Assembly (NCBI RefSeq): GCF_000233455.1
Contig: NZ_JH376427.1
Span: 128,035-192,034 of the forward strand
DNA from: [Clostridium] citroniae WAL-17108
GTDB lineage: Bacteria; Bacillota; Clostridia; Lachnospirales; Lachnospiraceae
Length of the DNA: 64,000 nucleotides
Direction of reading: 5' to 3'
Both the position numbers and the translations under genes were made by a program. Under the pieces are notes generated by a model. The model did not search any database and was not told where the DNA came from. It worked only from the letters and a program-made list of their open reading frames with translations. How positions within the stretch are numbered: position 1 is the first letter of the stretch; the number at the start of each line of letters is the position of its first letter. Shown one piece after another: positions 37,080 through 47,200 of the stretch.

Positions 37080-37788
37080 AGACCTGAGAGTAAATTACGG
37101 CGGGATCGAGGCGGTGAAGGGAATCAGCTTTGAGGTTCCTGAAAAATCCATTGTCACCCTGATCGGTGCCAACGGAGCGGGCAAGAGCACCACCCTGCGC
37201 TCCATCACCGGCCTGGTAAAAGCCTCCGGCGGTTCCATCCAGTTTGACAATGCAGAACTCCTTGGCATGGATACACCTGATATCGTGGCCAAGGGCATCA
37301 CCCTGGTGCCTGAGGGGCGGCGGGTCTTCCCCGACATGACGGTGATTGAAAATATTAAGATCGGCGCTTATCTGAGAAGCGATTCCCTGGAAGACGACAT
37401 CAACTGGGTCTACGACCTGTTTCCCCGCCTAAAGGAGCGAAGCTGGCAGCTGGCCGGCACTCTTTCCGGCGGTGAACAGCAGATGCTGGCCGTTGCAAGA
37501 GCTCTGATGAGCCATCCTAAGCTGATGATGATGGATGAGCCGTCCCTTGGCCTGGCCCCCCTGATCGTCCAGGATATATTTAATATTATCAAGGAGATCA
37601 ATAAACAGGGAGTGACCATCCTCCTCATTGAGCAGAACGCCAACATGGCACTGCGCATCGCAGACCAGGGATACGTGCTGGAGACAGGGCGGATCTCACT
37701 GACCGGTACCGGCAGGGAGCTGCTGGCGGACGAGTCGGTAAAGGCCGCGTATCTGGGAAAAAAGAAAAGCAATTCAAATATGGGTTAA
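37066..37788 (+). CDS. livF: Branched-chain amino acid ABC ATPase LivF
   Basis: It is the second ATPase, with Walker A GANGAGKST, VPEGRRVFPDMTV (typical of LivF), signature LSGGEQQMLAVARAL and Walker B LMMMDEPSLGLAP. I take ATG 37066 rather than GTG 37060 because GGGGGTGAG has proper spacing to it; length is 240 residues. It closes a complete livJHMGF operon. Confidence 0.95.
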   Translation: MLKIKDLRVNYGGIEAVKGISFEVPEKSIVTLIGANGAGKSTTLRSITGLVKASGGSIQFDNAELLGMDTPDIVAKGITLVPEGRRVFPDMTVIENIKIGAYLRSDSLEDDINWVYDLFPRLKERSWQLAGTLSGGEQQMLAVARALMSHPKLMMMDEPSLGLAPLIVQDIFNIIKEINKQGVTILLIEQNANMALRIADQGYVLETGRISLTGTGRELLADESVKAAYLGKKKSNSNMG

Positions 37789-37789
37789 T

Positions 37790-37827
37790 AAAAGGGGGAG
37801 GCTCCATGGACTGGGCCTCTCCCTTTT
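37790..37827. terminator. Bidirectional terminator after livF and the sortase gene
   Basis: AAAAGGGGGAGGC and GCCTCTCCCTTTT form a strong stem with A and T runs on the outside. It lies between two convergent operons and can serve both. Confidence 0.88.
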
Positions 37828-37832
37828 ATCTG

Positions 37833-38597
37833 TCATTCTATCCGCTTTGCATCCGCCTCTATTGCCAGCCGTTCCTCATTTTTCCCGGCCACACAGGTCA
37901 CCAGTGTGACCCCGGCATCTCGGTCCGCTTTGCCACTTTCGTCTGCTTTGCCACTTTCACCTGTTTCCTCCTCTTTATCCCGCATGTTGGAAAAAAAGTC
38001 GGTCTGCGCAGGGATCCTGCGGCGGTCCGTAATATGGCACAGGAAATTATCCCCCTCTGCCGTGTACAGGTAAAAGGAGGCGTGTTCCCTATAATATTCA
38101 TTATCCCAGTAACGCTTCAGGGAACCGAACATGGAACCGTTTTTCATGTTATGTCCATAGAGGACCGTGTTCCCGCCCTCTGAGGGCAGACTGCTTCTGT
38201 AATCCATGAAAATGCATCCGGCCCCGTTATATGCACCGGAAAATGTCCTGGTCAGGTAATAGGAATTGTCCTCACCCCGGGTCACAGGATAGCTTACCGG
38301 CGTCCCGGGAATGTGGATCCATGCAATGATATGGGGATTCAGCTTTTTAAGGGCCTCAAAATCAACGGCCAGCATGGGCTCCTGCTCCCCGGCGGGCAGG
38401 CTGCCCGGAGACTGGGGAGCAGGTTCCTGTCCGGAAGCCTTGGCTGTATACTGCCGAAGCTCCCCGTACTCCTTTTCCCCTTTCCTGTATTCATACAGGG
38501 AACGGCACAGCAGTCCCGCGGACACCAGAAAGATTGCCAGGACTGAAAGGATGGACAATGTCAGGACGGTACGCCTGATCCCCTGCTTTTTGACCAT
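37833..38597 (-). CDS. Class B-like sortase
   Basis: This membrane transpeptidase joins surface proteins to the wall or to each other. An N-terminal membrane anchor (residues about 8-32) precedes the catalytic barrel. Catalytic residues are H149 (LYGHNMKNGSMFG), C235 (TLVTC) and R243 (EERLAI). The AWIHIPGTPVSYPV region is typical of class B. Before the Cys there is a charged insertion with a short tandem repeat (ESGKAD twice). Its start overlaps the stop of the LPKTG protein (TGATG), so the two are coupled. The 254-residue form is chosen on this basis. Confidence 0.92.
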   Translation of the reverse strand: MVKKQGIRRTVLTLSILSVLAIFLVSAGLLCRSLYEYRKGEKEYGELRQYTAKASGQEPAPQSPGSLPAGEQEPMLAVDFEALKKLNPHIIAWIHIPGTPVSYPVTRGEDNSYYLTRTFSGAYNGAGCIFMDYRSSLPSEGGNTVLYGHNMKNGSMFGSLKRYWDNEYYREHASFYLYTAEGDNFLCHITDRRRIPAQTDFFSNMRDKEEETGESGKADESGKADRDAGVTLVTCVAGKNEERLAIEADAKRIE

Positions 38598-40231
38598 CAC
38601 ACCTGATCCTCTTTCCTGCGAGTCCTGAACCACAGAACCCCCAGGGCTGACAGCAGAAGGAAACTGACCGCGGTCATGGCTCCCAGCATAAGCAGCGGGG
38701 TGGTGTCCCCTGTTTTTGGAAGTGCTGCCAACGGGATCTCAGGATCAGGGATCATGACAGCCTGGGGAACCTCTGTGTCATCAATGGTGGTTACGCTTCT
38801 TCGGCCTCCGCCGCCTCCGCCGCCACCACCACCTCCTCCGCCATTATCTGAGAATGTCTGGATCATAAATTCCCAGTCGATCTTGGCCAGCTGGTCGGCA
38901 TAGACGCACGCTCCCGTTACCGGGTCACAGGTAATGGATGGATCCAGCTGCAGCTCCACCTGGATTTCCTCGGATGTACCACTTTTCAGATAACACAGGG
39001 GGATCAGTTCCTGGAGATTCTCACCTTCCCCGTATCTGGCGCCGGTCACCTTTCCTTCATAGAGGACACTGCCCTGGAATATGACTTTCATGGTGATCTT
39101 TTCCAGGAGCTCGTCTTTTATCTGCTCCTGCTCTCTTGGATCGATCCGCATATAGACTCTGGCAGTCTGGTTGGATGTGGTATTCTCCACCTTCAGGCGG
39201 TCTTTGTAAATACCTCCCGGAACCATGTCCGTAAAACTCATAAACCAGTTCCCTTCCTCCTCCCCGGTCCCTGAGCGGTAAGGTACATACTCAAGCCTCT
39301 GGCTTCCCCGGTTGTAGACCAGGGTCAGCTTCTTTTCCAGGCCTGAGGCGTCATAGACGCCGGGATCCGCCACCTGATCGGCCAGGTAGCGGATCACTTC
39401 CTGGTTAAACCCGCCGGTGAACGTATGCTCCACCGCCGCCTTGGTGGCCTGCACCGTGGTGGCCTTTATATCCATGGTATATCTGCTGCTGTCATACCCG
39501 TATTTGGCATTGGTGCGGGTCACGGTAATCTGCTTGTAACCATCCTCTGTCTTCTCATAATAGGTGTCTTTTCCCGTTATGGTGTTCTCCAGAAGGGGGT
39601 TCATGGTCACGCTTTCCAAAAACACCGGCGAGTCTTCCCCCGGCTGTATCACCCCTATGTAATACAATATATAATTTCCTGTCTCAGACGGCTCCTCATC
39701 CACCAGGAGCCACTTTCCCCTGGCATCCTCCACCTTGTCTGCATAGGGCAAATTCAGGCGTATGCCGGCATCCTGAGCCATTCCGGACCGGAGCACCATA
39801 ACGGCTTCTTTATTAAATGCAGGAATTGCCGCATACTGGCGCTCTCCCTGGTCTGTTACAAAGTCAGGGGGCAGCGCTTCCCCCTCAAGGGGAGGGACCG
39901 CTGTCTCATTGCCATTCTGATCCAGGACGTAAACATTTTCCCGCCTGATCCAGCTCTGGTGGATCTCCACCCTGGCAATGGCGGGCACACCGCTCTCCAG
40001 GCTGCCGTCCTCTGCTTTCAGGTTGTTGGATACCCATACCTGCTTTTGTGTGGTTATACCTGGCTGCCAGTCATCCGGCTGGCGGAAATGCTCCTCAAGG
40101 CTGGTTTTGTACCTGGGAACCCTGTATTCATTGCCGGTCCGTATTACCTGGGACCACGCCGCCCAGGTAGTTCCCACCGATGCAGCCGCCAGAACTGCCA
40201 GGCCCAATAACATGATCTTGCCTTTTTTCAT
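38597..40231 (-). CDS. LPKTG wall-anchored TasA/BsaA-like protein
   Basis: It is probably the anchor of a surface fibre. The N-terminus (MLLGLAVLAAASVGTTWAAWSQ) is a SipW-type signal peptide followed by the same TG-x-Y-x3-Y-T-x-L-E-E pattern as the neighbouring secreted proteins. After about 470 residues of strand-rich sequence comes a run of 13 glycines, then a sorting signal near residue 505: LPKTGDTTP, a hydrophobic segment and the tail RTRRKEDQV. It is coupled to the sortase gene, the likely enzyme for its anchoring. It has 544 residues. Function is inferred from layout. Confidence 0.85.
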   Translation of the reverse strand: MKKGKIMLLGLAVLAAASVGTTWAAWSQVIRTGNEYRVPRYKTSLEEHFRQPDDWQPGITTQKQVWVSNNLKAEDGSLESGVPAIARVEIHQSWIRRENVYVLDQNGNETAVPPLEGEALPPDFVTDQGERQYAAIPAFNKEAVMVLRSGMAQDAGIRLNLPYADKVEDARGKWLLVDEEPSETGNYILYYIGVIQPGEDSPVFLESVTMNPLLENTITGKDTYYEKTEDGYKQITVTRTNAKYGYDSSRYTMDIKATTVQATKAAVEHTFTGGFNQEVIRYLADQVADPGVYDASGLEKKLTLVYNRGSQRLEYVPYRSGTGEEEGNWFMSFTDMVPGGIYKDRLKVENTTSNQTARVYMRIDPREQEQIKDELLEKITMKVIFQGSVLYEGKVTGARYGEGENLQELIPLCYLKSGTSEEIQVELQLDPSITCDPVTGACVYADQLAKIDWEFMIQTFSDNGGGGGGGGGGGGGRRSVTTIDDTEVPQAVMIPDPEIPLAALPKTGDTTPLLMLGAMTAVSFLLLSALGVLWFRTRRKEDQV

Positions 40232-40281
40232 AACATCAATCTCCTGTCCAAACGGATTACAGCTCTGCTTCCAACAGGCGT

Positions 40282-40779
40282 TTATGCCTTTTCCTCCCGC
40301 TTCTTTCCCGGGCAGATAAAATCAAGTAATATCCCAATCACCAGGATCCCTCCCATGACCCCAATTGCCTGGGGTGTCCTGCCGCAGGTGACAAAGTATC
40401 CGGCATAGGGGATCTTCACATCAGCCGCCCTGCCTGCCACTCGGTCATATGAAACCGGGTTGGGGTCCGCAGTCTCATTGGCATCTCCCTTAGTGATAAA
40501 ATCACGGCTCAGCTCCTGTTTTTCCACCACCCTGTGGGTGACCAGCGAGCCATCCTCACCTGCATGGAAGGTGATGGGGTCTCCCTCCTGAATCTGCTCA
40601 AAGGCGGCCCCTTTATAGTAGATCACACTCCCAACAGGAAAGGCGGGCTCCATACTTCCGCTGAGCACCACCACCGGCCGGTAACCGGCCAGCATGGGCG
40701 CTGCGATCAGAAGGTACCCCACAATGCACAGATACACGGGCCATGAAAGGATATTAAACAATTGTTTCAGAACGTTCAT
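40282..40779 (-). CDS. sipW: Signal peptidase I of the SipW (Ser-His) type
   Basis: This membrane protease removes signal peptides from a special set of secreted proteins. The nucleophile is S42 in VLSGSMEPAF, and the general base is a His (H82, LVTHRVV) in place of the Lys of ordinary bacterial type I enzymes, the hallmark of SipW and ER-type peptidases. Hydrophobic segments lie at residues about 8-30 and 138-158. It has 165 residues. It sits between the LPKTG protein and four SipW-type substrates, its expected clients. Confidence 0.94.
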   Translation of the reverse strand: MNVLKQLFNILSWPVYLCIVGYLLIAAPMLAGYRPVVVLSGSMEPAFPVGSVIYYKGAAFEQIQEGDPITFHAGEDGSLVTHRVVEKQELSRDFITKGDANETADPNPVSYDRVAGRAADVKIPYAGYFVTCGRTPQAIGVMGGILVIGILLDFICPGKKREEKA

Positions 40780-40794
40780 TCATCAGCCTCTGTA

Positions 40795-41730
40795 TTATGG
40801 TGTAACGGTTTTATTCTCAAGATTCACGCCGTCCTCTGCATTAACCTGTACATTGGTCAATGCAGTGATATCGAAATCTTTCCAGGAATCGTTTACTGCA
40901 TCAGCGGTGGCCTGGACAAACTCAGAGGTAACGGTCAGTGTGTAGTTGGAATCCCCGTAGCCCTTCTTATTGCTGTCCAAATTGGATTCGGATTTGCGGA
41001 ACAGGCTCTCTCCCTCAGGAATAGACGTGACAGCTGCCAGGTCGCGTATATCTTTAAGGCCGTCATTATTCTCATCACTAACCTGGGTCCAGTCGATCAA
41101 TGTCCAGGCACTGGTATTATCCAGATCCGGCTGTGTTGCCGCAACGGCATAGTACTCTTTTGTCTCATAGTGGCCAAGGTCGATATCCGTGGCCATGGTC
41201 AGCCCTTCCAACAGGTGGGTGGTGCTGGACTTATCTGATCCCTTTTTCTCCAGAACGCCGTTCCAGTACCAGTATCCGTCCCCTCCATCGATCCAGCCGT
41301 CATTGGTCAGGATGTTCTTATGTACCACGGTGCCGTCTTCTGCGGGTGCCAGGCCATCGGTGTCATTAACCTGGTCTGCGTCAAAGATTCCGCCGGCATA
41401 GGTCCCGTTGTCAAACAATTCCGATTCGCTCAATATGGTTTTGTAGGGATCCGTTTCTCCCTTGTAGGACCAGTTTTCTTTCATGCTTACCCTGACAAGG
41501 ACGGGATAATCTCCGGTATTCTCCGCCCCTACATTCTTATCCCACTTAGCGCCCGGCTTTAAATCTTCCGTTGGCGGCGTGTAATCCTCCACCAGCTGGG
41601 TGGTATATTTGCCCGTGCTCAACGGGTTATCCAGGGACGCCGTCTGTGAATAGTACGCAAATGTTCCTCCCACCAGGGCTAATGCTCCAAGCCCGATTCC
41701 TGCTGCTGCTTTCTTATTTAACTTCTTCAT
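40795..41730 (-). CDS. BsaA/TasA-like SipW-dependent secreted protein 1
   Basis: A SipW-type signal peptide (KAAAGIGLGALALVGGTFAYYSQTASL) is followed by the shared N-terminal block NPLSTGKYTTQLVEDYTPP and a strand-rich domain with NTGDYPVLVRVSMKENW. The length is 311 residues. This family includes camelysin/CalY and TasA, which form amyloid-like matrix fibres in Bacillus. It is the gene nearest to sipW and is the best candidate for the major subunit, though that rank is only inference. No LPxTG signal is present. Confidence 0.88.
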   Translation of the reverse strand: MKKLNKKAAAGIGLGALALVGGTFAYYSQTASLDNPLSTGKYTTQLVEDYTPPTEDLKPGAKWDKNVGAENTGDYPVLVRVSMKENWSYKGETDPYKTILSESELFDNGTYAGGIFDADQVNDTDGLAPAEDGTVVHKNILTNDGWIDGGDGYWYWNGVLEKKGSDKSSTTHLLEGLTMATDIDLGHYETKEYYAVAATQPDLDNTSAWTLIDWTQVSDENNDGLKDIRDLAAVTSIPEGESLFRKSESNLDSNKKGYGDSNYTLTVTSEFVQATADAVNDSWKDFDITALTNVQVNAEDGVNLENKTVTP

Positions 41731-41846
41731 GTCTTTTCCTCCTGCTTTTTCATATTATTATGCTTTCATTTTGTTATATTGGTCCGTCCATCAAAAAACA
41801 TAGGCGGCAATAACCTGTTTGATCATTCTTTTATGGACAGCTGAAC

Positions 41847-42812
41847 TTACTTCTGGACCTCTGATTCGCTGATCAGCTTCCACTCACATCCAAGCTGCTT
41901 AAAATCAAAGACACCGCCTCCTCCAAAAACCGTGTTGACGGCCTGGTCCGTTGCCTGTACGGTCTGGGCTGCCACCACCAGGGTATAATCAGCGTCACTG
42001 TACCCGGCCAGCCTGGCATCTGTGAGATCAGTAACTGATTTCATAAAGGTTATCTGGCTTCCATCCGCTTTCAGGCGCTCATTCATTTCCCTGGTGGAAA
42101 TGTAATCATATCCAAGAGGGCTGGACGCATTGCTGGCCGTGGCGAATTCCACCCAGTCGTTGCTTCCATTTTCAGGTCTTTGACCCGTGGTGGCATAATA
42201 CCGGATCTCCTTGTAGGAACCCATATCCACATTTTCCGCCAGGGTCACTCCGTCAAGGAGCTTGGTTGTCTCCGCAATTTCATGGCTGCCATCCTCTTTC
42301 TCTACTGCGCCGGGAAGGACATACATATAGTAATAATATCCATCCGCCGGATTATAAACCCAGCCGCCGTCCGGCATCATGCTTTTAAATACCACTGAGT
42401 CATCCGCGTCAGGATCGGCAATTCCGTCTTCCGGGTCACCCTGGTAAACATTCTCAAATGCATTGTTGGCATTGGATGGGCTTCCAATGGCGACCGGCCG
42501 CTCCTTTTCCTGGGAGGTGTCTGTAAAATAAAATTCCTCTTGTCCTCTGACCCACTTTTCCTGGAATTTCACCCGCACTACCACGGGTAGGGTACCTGTG
42601 TTACGGATTGTCACATCTTTATTCACACTGGTTCCAGGCCCCCAGTTCTCACCCTCCGAAGGCTTAAACTCTTCAACCAGTTCCGTATCATATTTCCCTG
42701 TATCAAATATGTTGGCGGCTGTCAAAGTCTGGTTAAAGTAAGCAAATGTCCCGCCGATCCCGGCCACTGCCAGCATTGCGGCCACTGCTATCACTTTTCC
42801 ATTTATTCTCAT
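41847..42812 (-). CDS. BsaA/TasA-like SipW-dependent secreted protein 2
   Basis: It is a paralogue of the previous protein: signal peptide VIAVAAMLAVAGIGGTFAYFNQTLTAAN, then FDTGKYDTELVEEFKPSEG and RNTGTLPVVVRVKFQEKW. It has 321 residues from MRINGKV, where ACAGGAGA lies upstream. It is acidic in the middle (DGIADPDADD). The C-terminal QTVQATDQAVNTVFGG resembles the matching part of protein 1 (FVQATADAVNDSW), so the whole fold is shared. Probably a fibre subunit or cap. Confidence 0.87.
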   Translation of the reverse strand: MRINGKVIAVAAMLAVAGIGGTFAYFNQTLTAANIFDTGKYDTELVEEFKPSEGENWGPGTSVNKDVTIRNTGTLPVVVRVKFQEKWVRGQEEFYFTDTSQEKERPVAIGSPSNANNAFENVYQGDPEDGIADPDADDSVVFKSMMPDGGWVYNPADGYYYYMYVLPGAVEKEDGSHEIAETTKLLDGVTLAENVDMGSYKEIRYYATTGQRPENGSNDWVEFATASNASSPLGYDYISTREMNERLKADGSQITFMKSVTDLTDARLAGYSDADYTLVVAAQTVQATDQAVNTVFGGGGVFDFKQLGCEWKLISESEVQK

Positions 42813-42829
42813 TCTCCTGTCCTCCTGTA

Positions 42830-43573
42830 TCATTCACCGGCCCGGCTGCCCTGACTCCATGTCAGTACGCCGCTGCTGTCTTCCTGAACCACCATATTCC
42901 ACTGTGACTGTACCCCCAGTGCCGAATCATGTTCCTCAACAGGAACCGCCTCTGCATGGAAGGTCAGTTTATAAATCTTATCACTGTAATCCACGTCATG
43001 CCGGTCATTTGACACTTCATCGCTTAAACTGATGCTCTCAAGGATACAGTCCGTGGTTTTCCCTGCCGGGAGGACCTGTTTATAATACCGGTAGCTCTTT
43101 CCGTTCTCATCCGTATATGACTTTGACCAGAACTCAGTCTCCATGTTCATATAATCTACATTTCCCTCTGCTTGGCCGGAATCGGTCCAGACTCCCGGAT
43201 TCCAATGTTTGATCACATGATCCGTGTCGTAGCCAGCCTCCTTTTCAAGGATAACAGGCGGGCTGCTCCCCTGTCCCTTTTGGCACCAGCTCTCCTGTGG
43301 CGGTACTTCAACACGCAGGAACAGGTCCATTTCACCTGTGTTTTGGAACGAAACTTTTTTAATCACTGTCTCTCCGGGCAGGAACGAGCTCTCCGGGTCG
43401 AAAATTTCCACCATGGCCGCCCCGCTGTGGGAAGTTCCCAGGGGATTGGCCAGGGTCATCACATCACTGTAATATGCCAATGTGACTGCAAATGACAGGA
43501 GCAATATAACCAGTATCAGGAGACCGGCTGTCTTTTTGTTTTTCAGCCGTGTATGGATCTCTAATCGTTTCAA
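42830..43573 (-). CDS. BsaA/TasA-like SipW-dependent secreted protein 3
   Basis: It is a shorter paralogue (247 residues) with signal peptide TAGLLILVILLLSFAVTLAYYSD, the block ANPLGTSHSGAAMVEIFDPESS and FQNTGEMDLFLRVEVPP. I choose the TTG start at 43573, giving MKRLEIHTRLK, because AGGAGG is eight bases upstream; a GTG at 43582 is too close. The gene is tightly packed after protein 4. The more divergent sequence suggests a minor or assembly subunit. Confidence 0.82.
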   Translation of the reverse strand: MKRLEIHTRLKNKKTAGLLILVILLLSFAVTLAYYSDVMTLANPLGTSHSGAAMVEIFDPESSFLPGETVIKKVSFQNTGEMDLFLRVEVPPQESWCQKGQGSSPPVILEKEAGYDTDHVIKHWNPGVWTDSGQAEGNVDYMNMETEFWSKSYTDENGKSYRYYKQVLPAGKTTDCILESISLSDEVSNDRHDVDYSDKIYKLTFHAEAVPVEEHDSALGVQSQWNMVVQEDSSGVLTWSQGSRAGE

Positions 43574-43585
43574 AACAACCACCTC

Positions 43586-44245
43586 CTAATTTTTTCCGGA
43601 ATCAACATTCCAGTTAATACTGCATCCATATTTATTGTTGTCCCAGTTATCCGGCGTCACTGAAATGTCCCTGTCAAAAAGCCGCTGCACTGCCTTCAAG
43701 CTGACATTCCAGTCATCGCTGGACTGCACGATCTCCATTGTGAAATGGAATTTATACTCCGCATTTTGATACCTCTGGTCCTCTATCCCTGACAAATCTA
43801 TAAAATCCACGCCCCGGACCAGCTTTTCCGTACTGCGGTCCTGGATGCCTGATACGGAACCGGGAAGCACCTTTTTGTAGTAATACCATCCATCCTCCCC
43901 GCTTTCCCAATTGCCGTCCAATGAAAGGCTGGGGACAGCCAAAGGCAGAGACTGGCCGGATGCATCCACTATATGATTAGGGAGAACCGTGCCATCCTGT
44001 GCAATCCATGACTGCGCAAATGCAACTCTTAAAAACACATCTGCCTCCCCATTATTTGTAAAAGAAACCTCCTTTGCCCCCTGGTCCAGGTTTTCTGTTA
44101 TACCCCCTTCTACAACAGGCGTCTTTATGGGATTTTCCAGTTGCATGGAGTGGATGACCGCGGCGCCTGTTACTCCGGCTGCAATGGATAGGGATACCAG
44201 CACGATCATTGGCAGCAGCTTGGATAAGACCTTTCTTTTATCCAT
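43586..44245 (-). CDS. BsaA/TasA-like SipW-dependent secreted protein 4 (divergent)
   Basis: This is the most divergent paralogue: 219 residues, signal-like N-terminus (LLPMIVLVSLSIAAGVTGAAVIHSM) followed by QLENPIKTPVVEGGI, and FTNNGEADVFLRVAFAQSW, which matches the N-x-G-x-x-x-x-x-LRV block of the others. Its start overlaps the end of the giant adhesin gene by 8 bases, so the two should be translated together. ATG 44245 is preferred over 44254 because the ribosome site is too close to the latter. Confidence 0.8.
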   Translation of the reverse strand: MDKRKVLSKLLPMIVLVSLSIAAGVTGAAVIHSMQLENPIKTPVVEGGITENLDQGAKEVSFTNNGEADVFLRVAFAQSWIAQDGTVLPNHIVDASGQSLPLAVPSLSLDGNWESGEDGWYYYKKVLPGSVSGIQDRSTEKLVRGVDFIDLSGIEDQRYQNAEYKFHFTMEIVQSSDDWNVSLKAVQRLFDRDISVTPDNWDNNKYGCSINWNVDSGKN

Positions 44246-47200
44246 AAAGATCATCTCCTTTCTCCAGTTTTCTCTGGCCGCGCGCTACACCTCTGTCTTC
44301 AACAAACACCATGATGCAGTCCGAGGTAAAGGCCGATGCCATATACTGAGGATTGTCACTTCCATGATATTCTGTAAACGGGTTCTCCGGCCTGAAATCC
44401 GTTCCCTCCCCATTTGTAAATCCCTTTACATTGGTGACTGATGCGGTGTGATGGAAATAGCTCTCATGGTCAGGGGTGTTTGTAAGAATCACCAGGATAT
44501 CGTCACCTGGTTTCACTGTAACTTTGTCCCCGTTCTCAGCTCCTGAGAGCGCGTCTGCCGGTTCGCTTTCCATACGTGACATGGTGTATTCCATTGGTAC
44601 GATCTCCGCAATGGAAAAGATCTGCCCTTCCTTGGGAGGAATCACAAGGATTGCCCCGCTTTCCTCTCCATTTCCAAGAGCAGTCTGTGTATAGACAGCT
44701 CCCTTACTGTCCATGACCTGTATCACAAACTTGTAGGAAGAATCAATGGGTTCATTTTCAAGGCCGTTCTGTTCCACTGTCTTTTTGATCCTCAGTTTTG
44801 CCGCCAAAAGGGTATTGGTTATTTGAAACGGATTGGCGGATGTCCCCGTACCGCTGGAATCGTAGGATGCTGAATAAGAGTATCCGGAGGATAATACCGC
44901 CGTACTGCCATCCTCTATGGGCTGGCCAGCCTGGTCCAGTTCTCTCACCGTGTAAACATACGGCGGGGAGCTTCCATCGGCTTTTACAGGCAGGTCTTTC
45001 CAACCTGCTGTCCATTTGTTGGCATCGCTGAGTTTTACAGGTTCGCCAAAGGCCGCCCCATTCTGATACAGCTGGACCTCCAATATCTCAGGCCGCGTAT
45101 GGTAGGCATTTTCATAATCCACCCATACTTTTTTCACTGCCAGGTCTTTCTGATTATAAGTATTGGTTATCACAGAGTGATCACTGCTGTAAGTGACAAT
45201 ATATTGTCCCTCACCAATCTGTACCGTGCTTCCGGCTTCCACCTTATTACCGGAAGAGTCAACCTCATAGGGAACATAGTTGATCTTTGTCCCTCCAGAA
45301 TCATACCCCGGCAGATTCTGCCATGTGCCGTACCAGTTATTAGAGCTGTCCAGTGTGATAATGTCACCCGTCCTTGTACTTCCATCCTTAAACAATCCCA
45401 CCTGAACAGAACCCTCTCCGGCACCACCGACCCACTGTTTCCTCACATTGATATCCGTGAGCCGGGTATTAGTGATGGTCATCCCATTGATGCTTGATGT
45501 ATAACCAACAATTGTTCCTATTTCCTCTACGGTATAAACATGCTCCTCATTTGAATTTACTTCCTTATATTTGGGCAGGTTATCCCACGTATACTCCCAG
45601 CCATTGGAGGCCTCCAGCCTGACCGCACTACCGTAGGAAGCGCCATCTTGTTTCAGCTGGACATAGATATATTCAGGCCGTTTCTTATCCTCATTATTTC
45701 CATCCAGCCACAGCTTCCGGACCGTGCGGGAAACCGTCTCGGATTCCGGGGTTGGGATTGATGTGACGCTTGGGAGTGTGAATTTCATGTAACAGCAGGA
45801 ACCGGTTCCTCCTCTCTCTATAAAGAAGACCGACATGGTATGTTTCTGGTTCTTATCGCTTAGAAGGCCCTTGTTCTGCATCCATGACTTCAGGTCCACA
45901 TAAGCGCCTTCCGCGGAATGGATTCCTCCCAGATCAACGTCACTTACCAAATTGCCGTCCACATACAGCCAGAAATCATCATCTCCCCTGAAGTAATAGT
46001 CCATGGGCCCGGTGTAATCTCCCAGGACAAACTCAAAGTCATAGCGCATTCCAAAAAACCAGTTGTGGGTGATCCCCTTTTTGTTCACGTCCTCATCATT
46101 TTGAGGGAATCCGTAATGGTTATAGCCAAACAGAGGATCCCTGTTTTTTCCGTTAACCGCGTTGTTGTAACTGACACTGTCCATAGGCCAGAACAGGTTG
46201 GAATAAAGTTTTTTGGATCCGTTCCAGCTGTCACATGTATAGACGATCTGATCCAGGTTTTTCAAAAGTGTTTTTCCCGAACTGTCATATACGGATTCCA
46301 GTGTATAGGTGTCCCCCTGGCGTTCAAAACCCAGCTGATAGTTCGGCAGGTATTTCTTGGCATAATAGGTCACCTTTTTACCGTCCTTATATGTTTCACT
46401 GGTGGTGATATCCTGGGTTGCAAAAAGGCCCGGATCCTGATAATTAAACTTAATCGTATTGTCTGCGGCCAGGGTTTCTTTGGGAATCCCCGTCACCACG
46501 GAACCTGCATTGTTTGGCACCCCTGTATAACCATGGCGTATCTGTGCCTGGCCGTTTCCTCCGATCCCAACGCCGATGCGGGTGGAGCTGTTTCCCAGGG
46601 AGGTATTGTTCATTCCCACCTTGCTGGTGTTAAGGGTTCCATGGTTCCCATCCGTGGTCTTTCCTTCCACCGTAACATTATAATCGTGGAATCCCGTATA
46701 TCCCTTAATGGTGCCCGAGGTAGGCACATAGTTGATTTTTATCTTATTGTTGGCCGCAGTGAGATAGATCTTCTGGTCTGTGGCATTTTCCGTAAAGGTC
46801 TGTCCATTGGGGTAATTCGCATTGGTTATGGTCACGCTTTTTACCGTATAATTACCGCCCAGGGCAACCTTACTCCAGTTGGAGACTGCAATAGAGTAAT
46901 CCACCCCTGTGCCTGATCCATTGGGCAGGGTCAGGTTATCATCGCTGTATATTTTTACCTCCTGCTTTGCATACGTGCTTCCGCTTTGGGCTCCCGGATA
47001 CAGTCTGTTCCCGGAGACAGATTCCTTTATTTTACCGCTATTGTCAAATGTCATCTTATCCAGCTGTGCCCAGTGTTCCACTGTCACAGGCACTTCTTTT
47101 GCCTCCGGCACGTTGACCACAATGTATATGGAAAAATGATCTGTTTCCATCACTACAGTTCCGTCAGATGCCACCGTGCTGTTCATCTCATTTGCTACAA

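Noticed and set aside
45918-46916. 332-codon open frame on the plus strand inside the adhesin gene
   Set aside because: It is the antisense shadow of a well-supported coding sequence with domain motifs on the minus strand.
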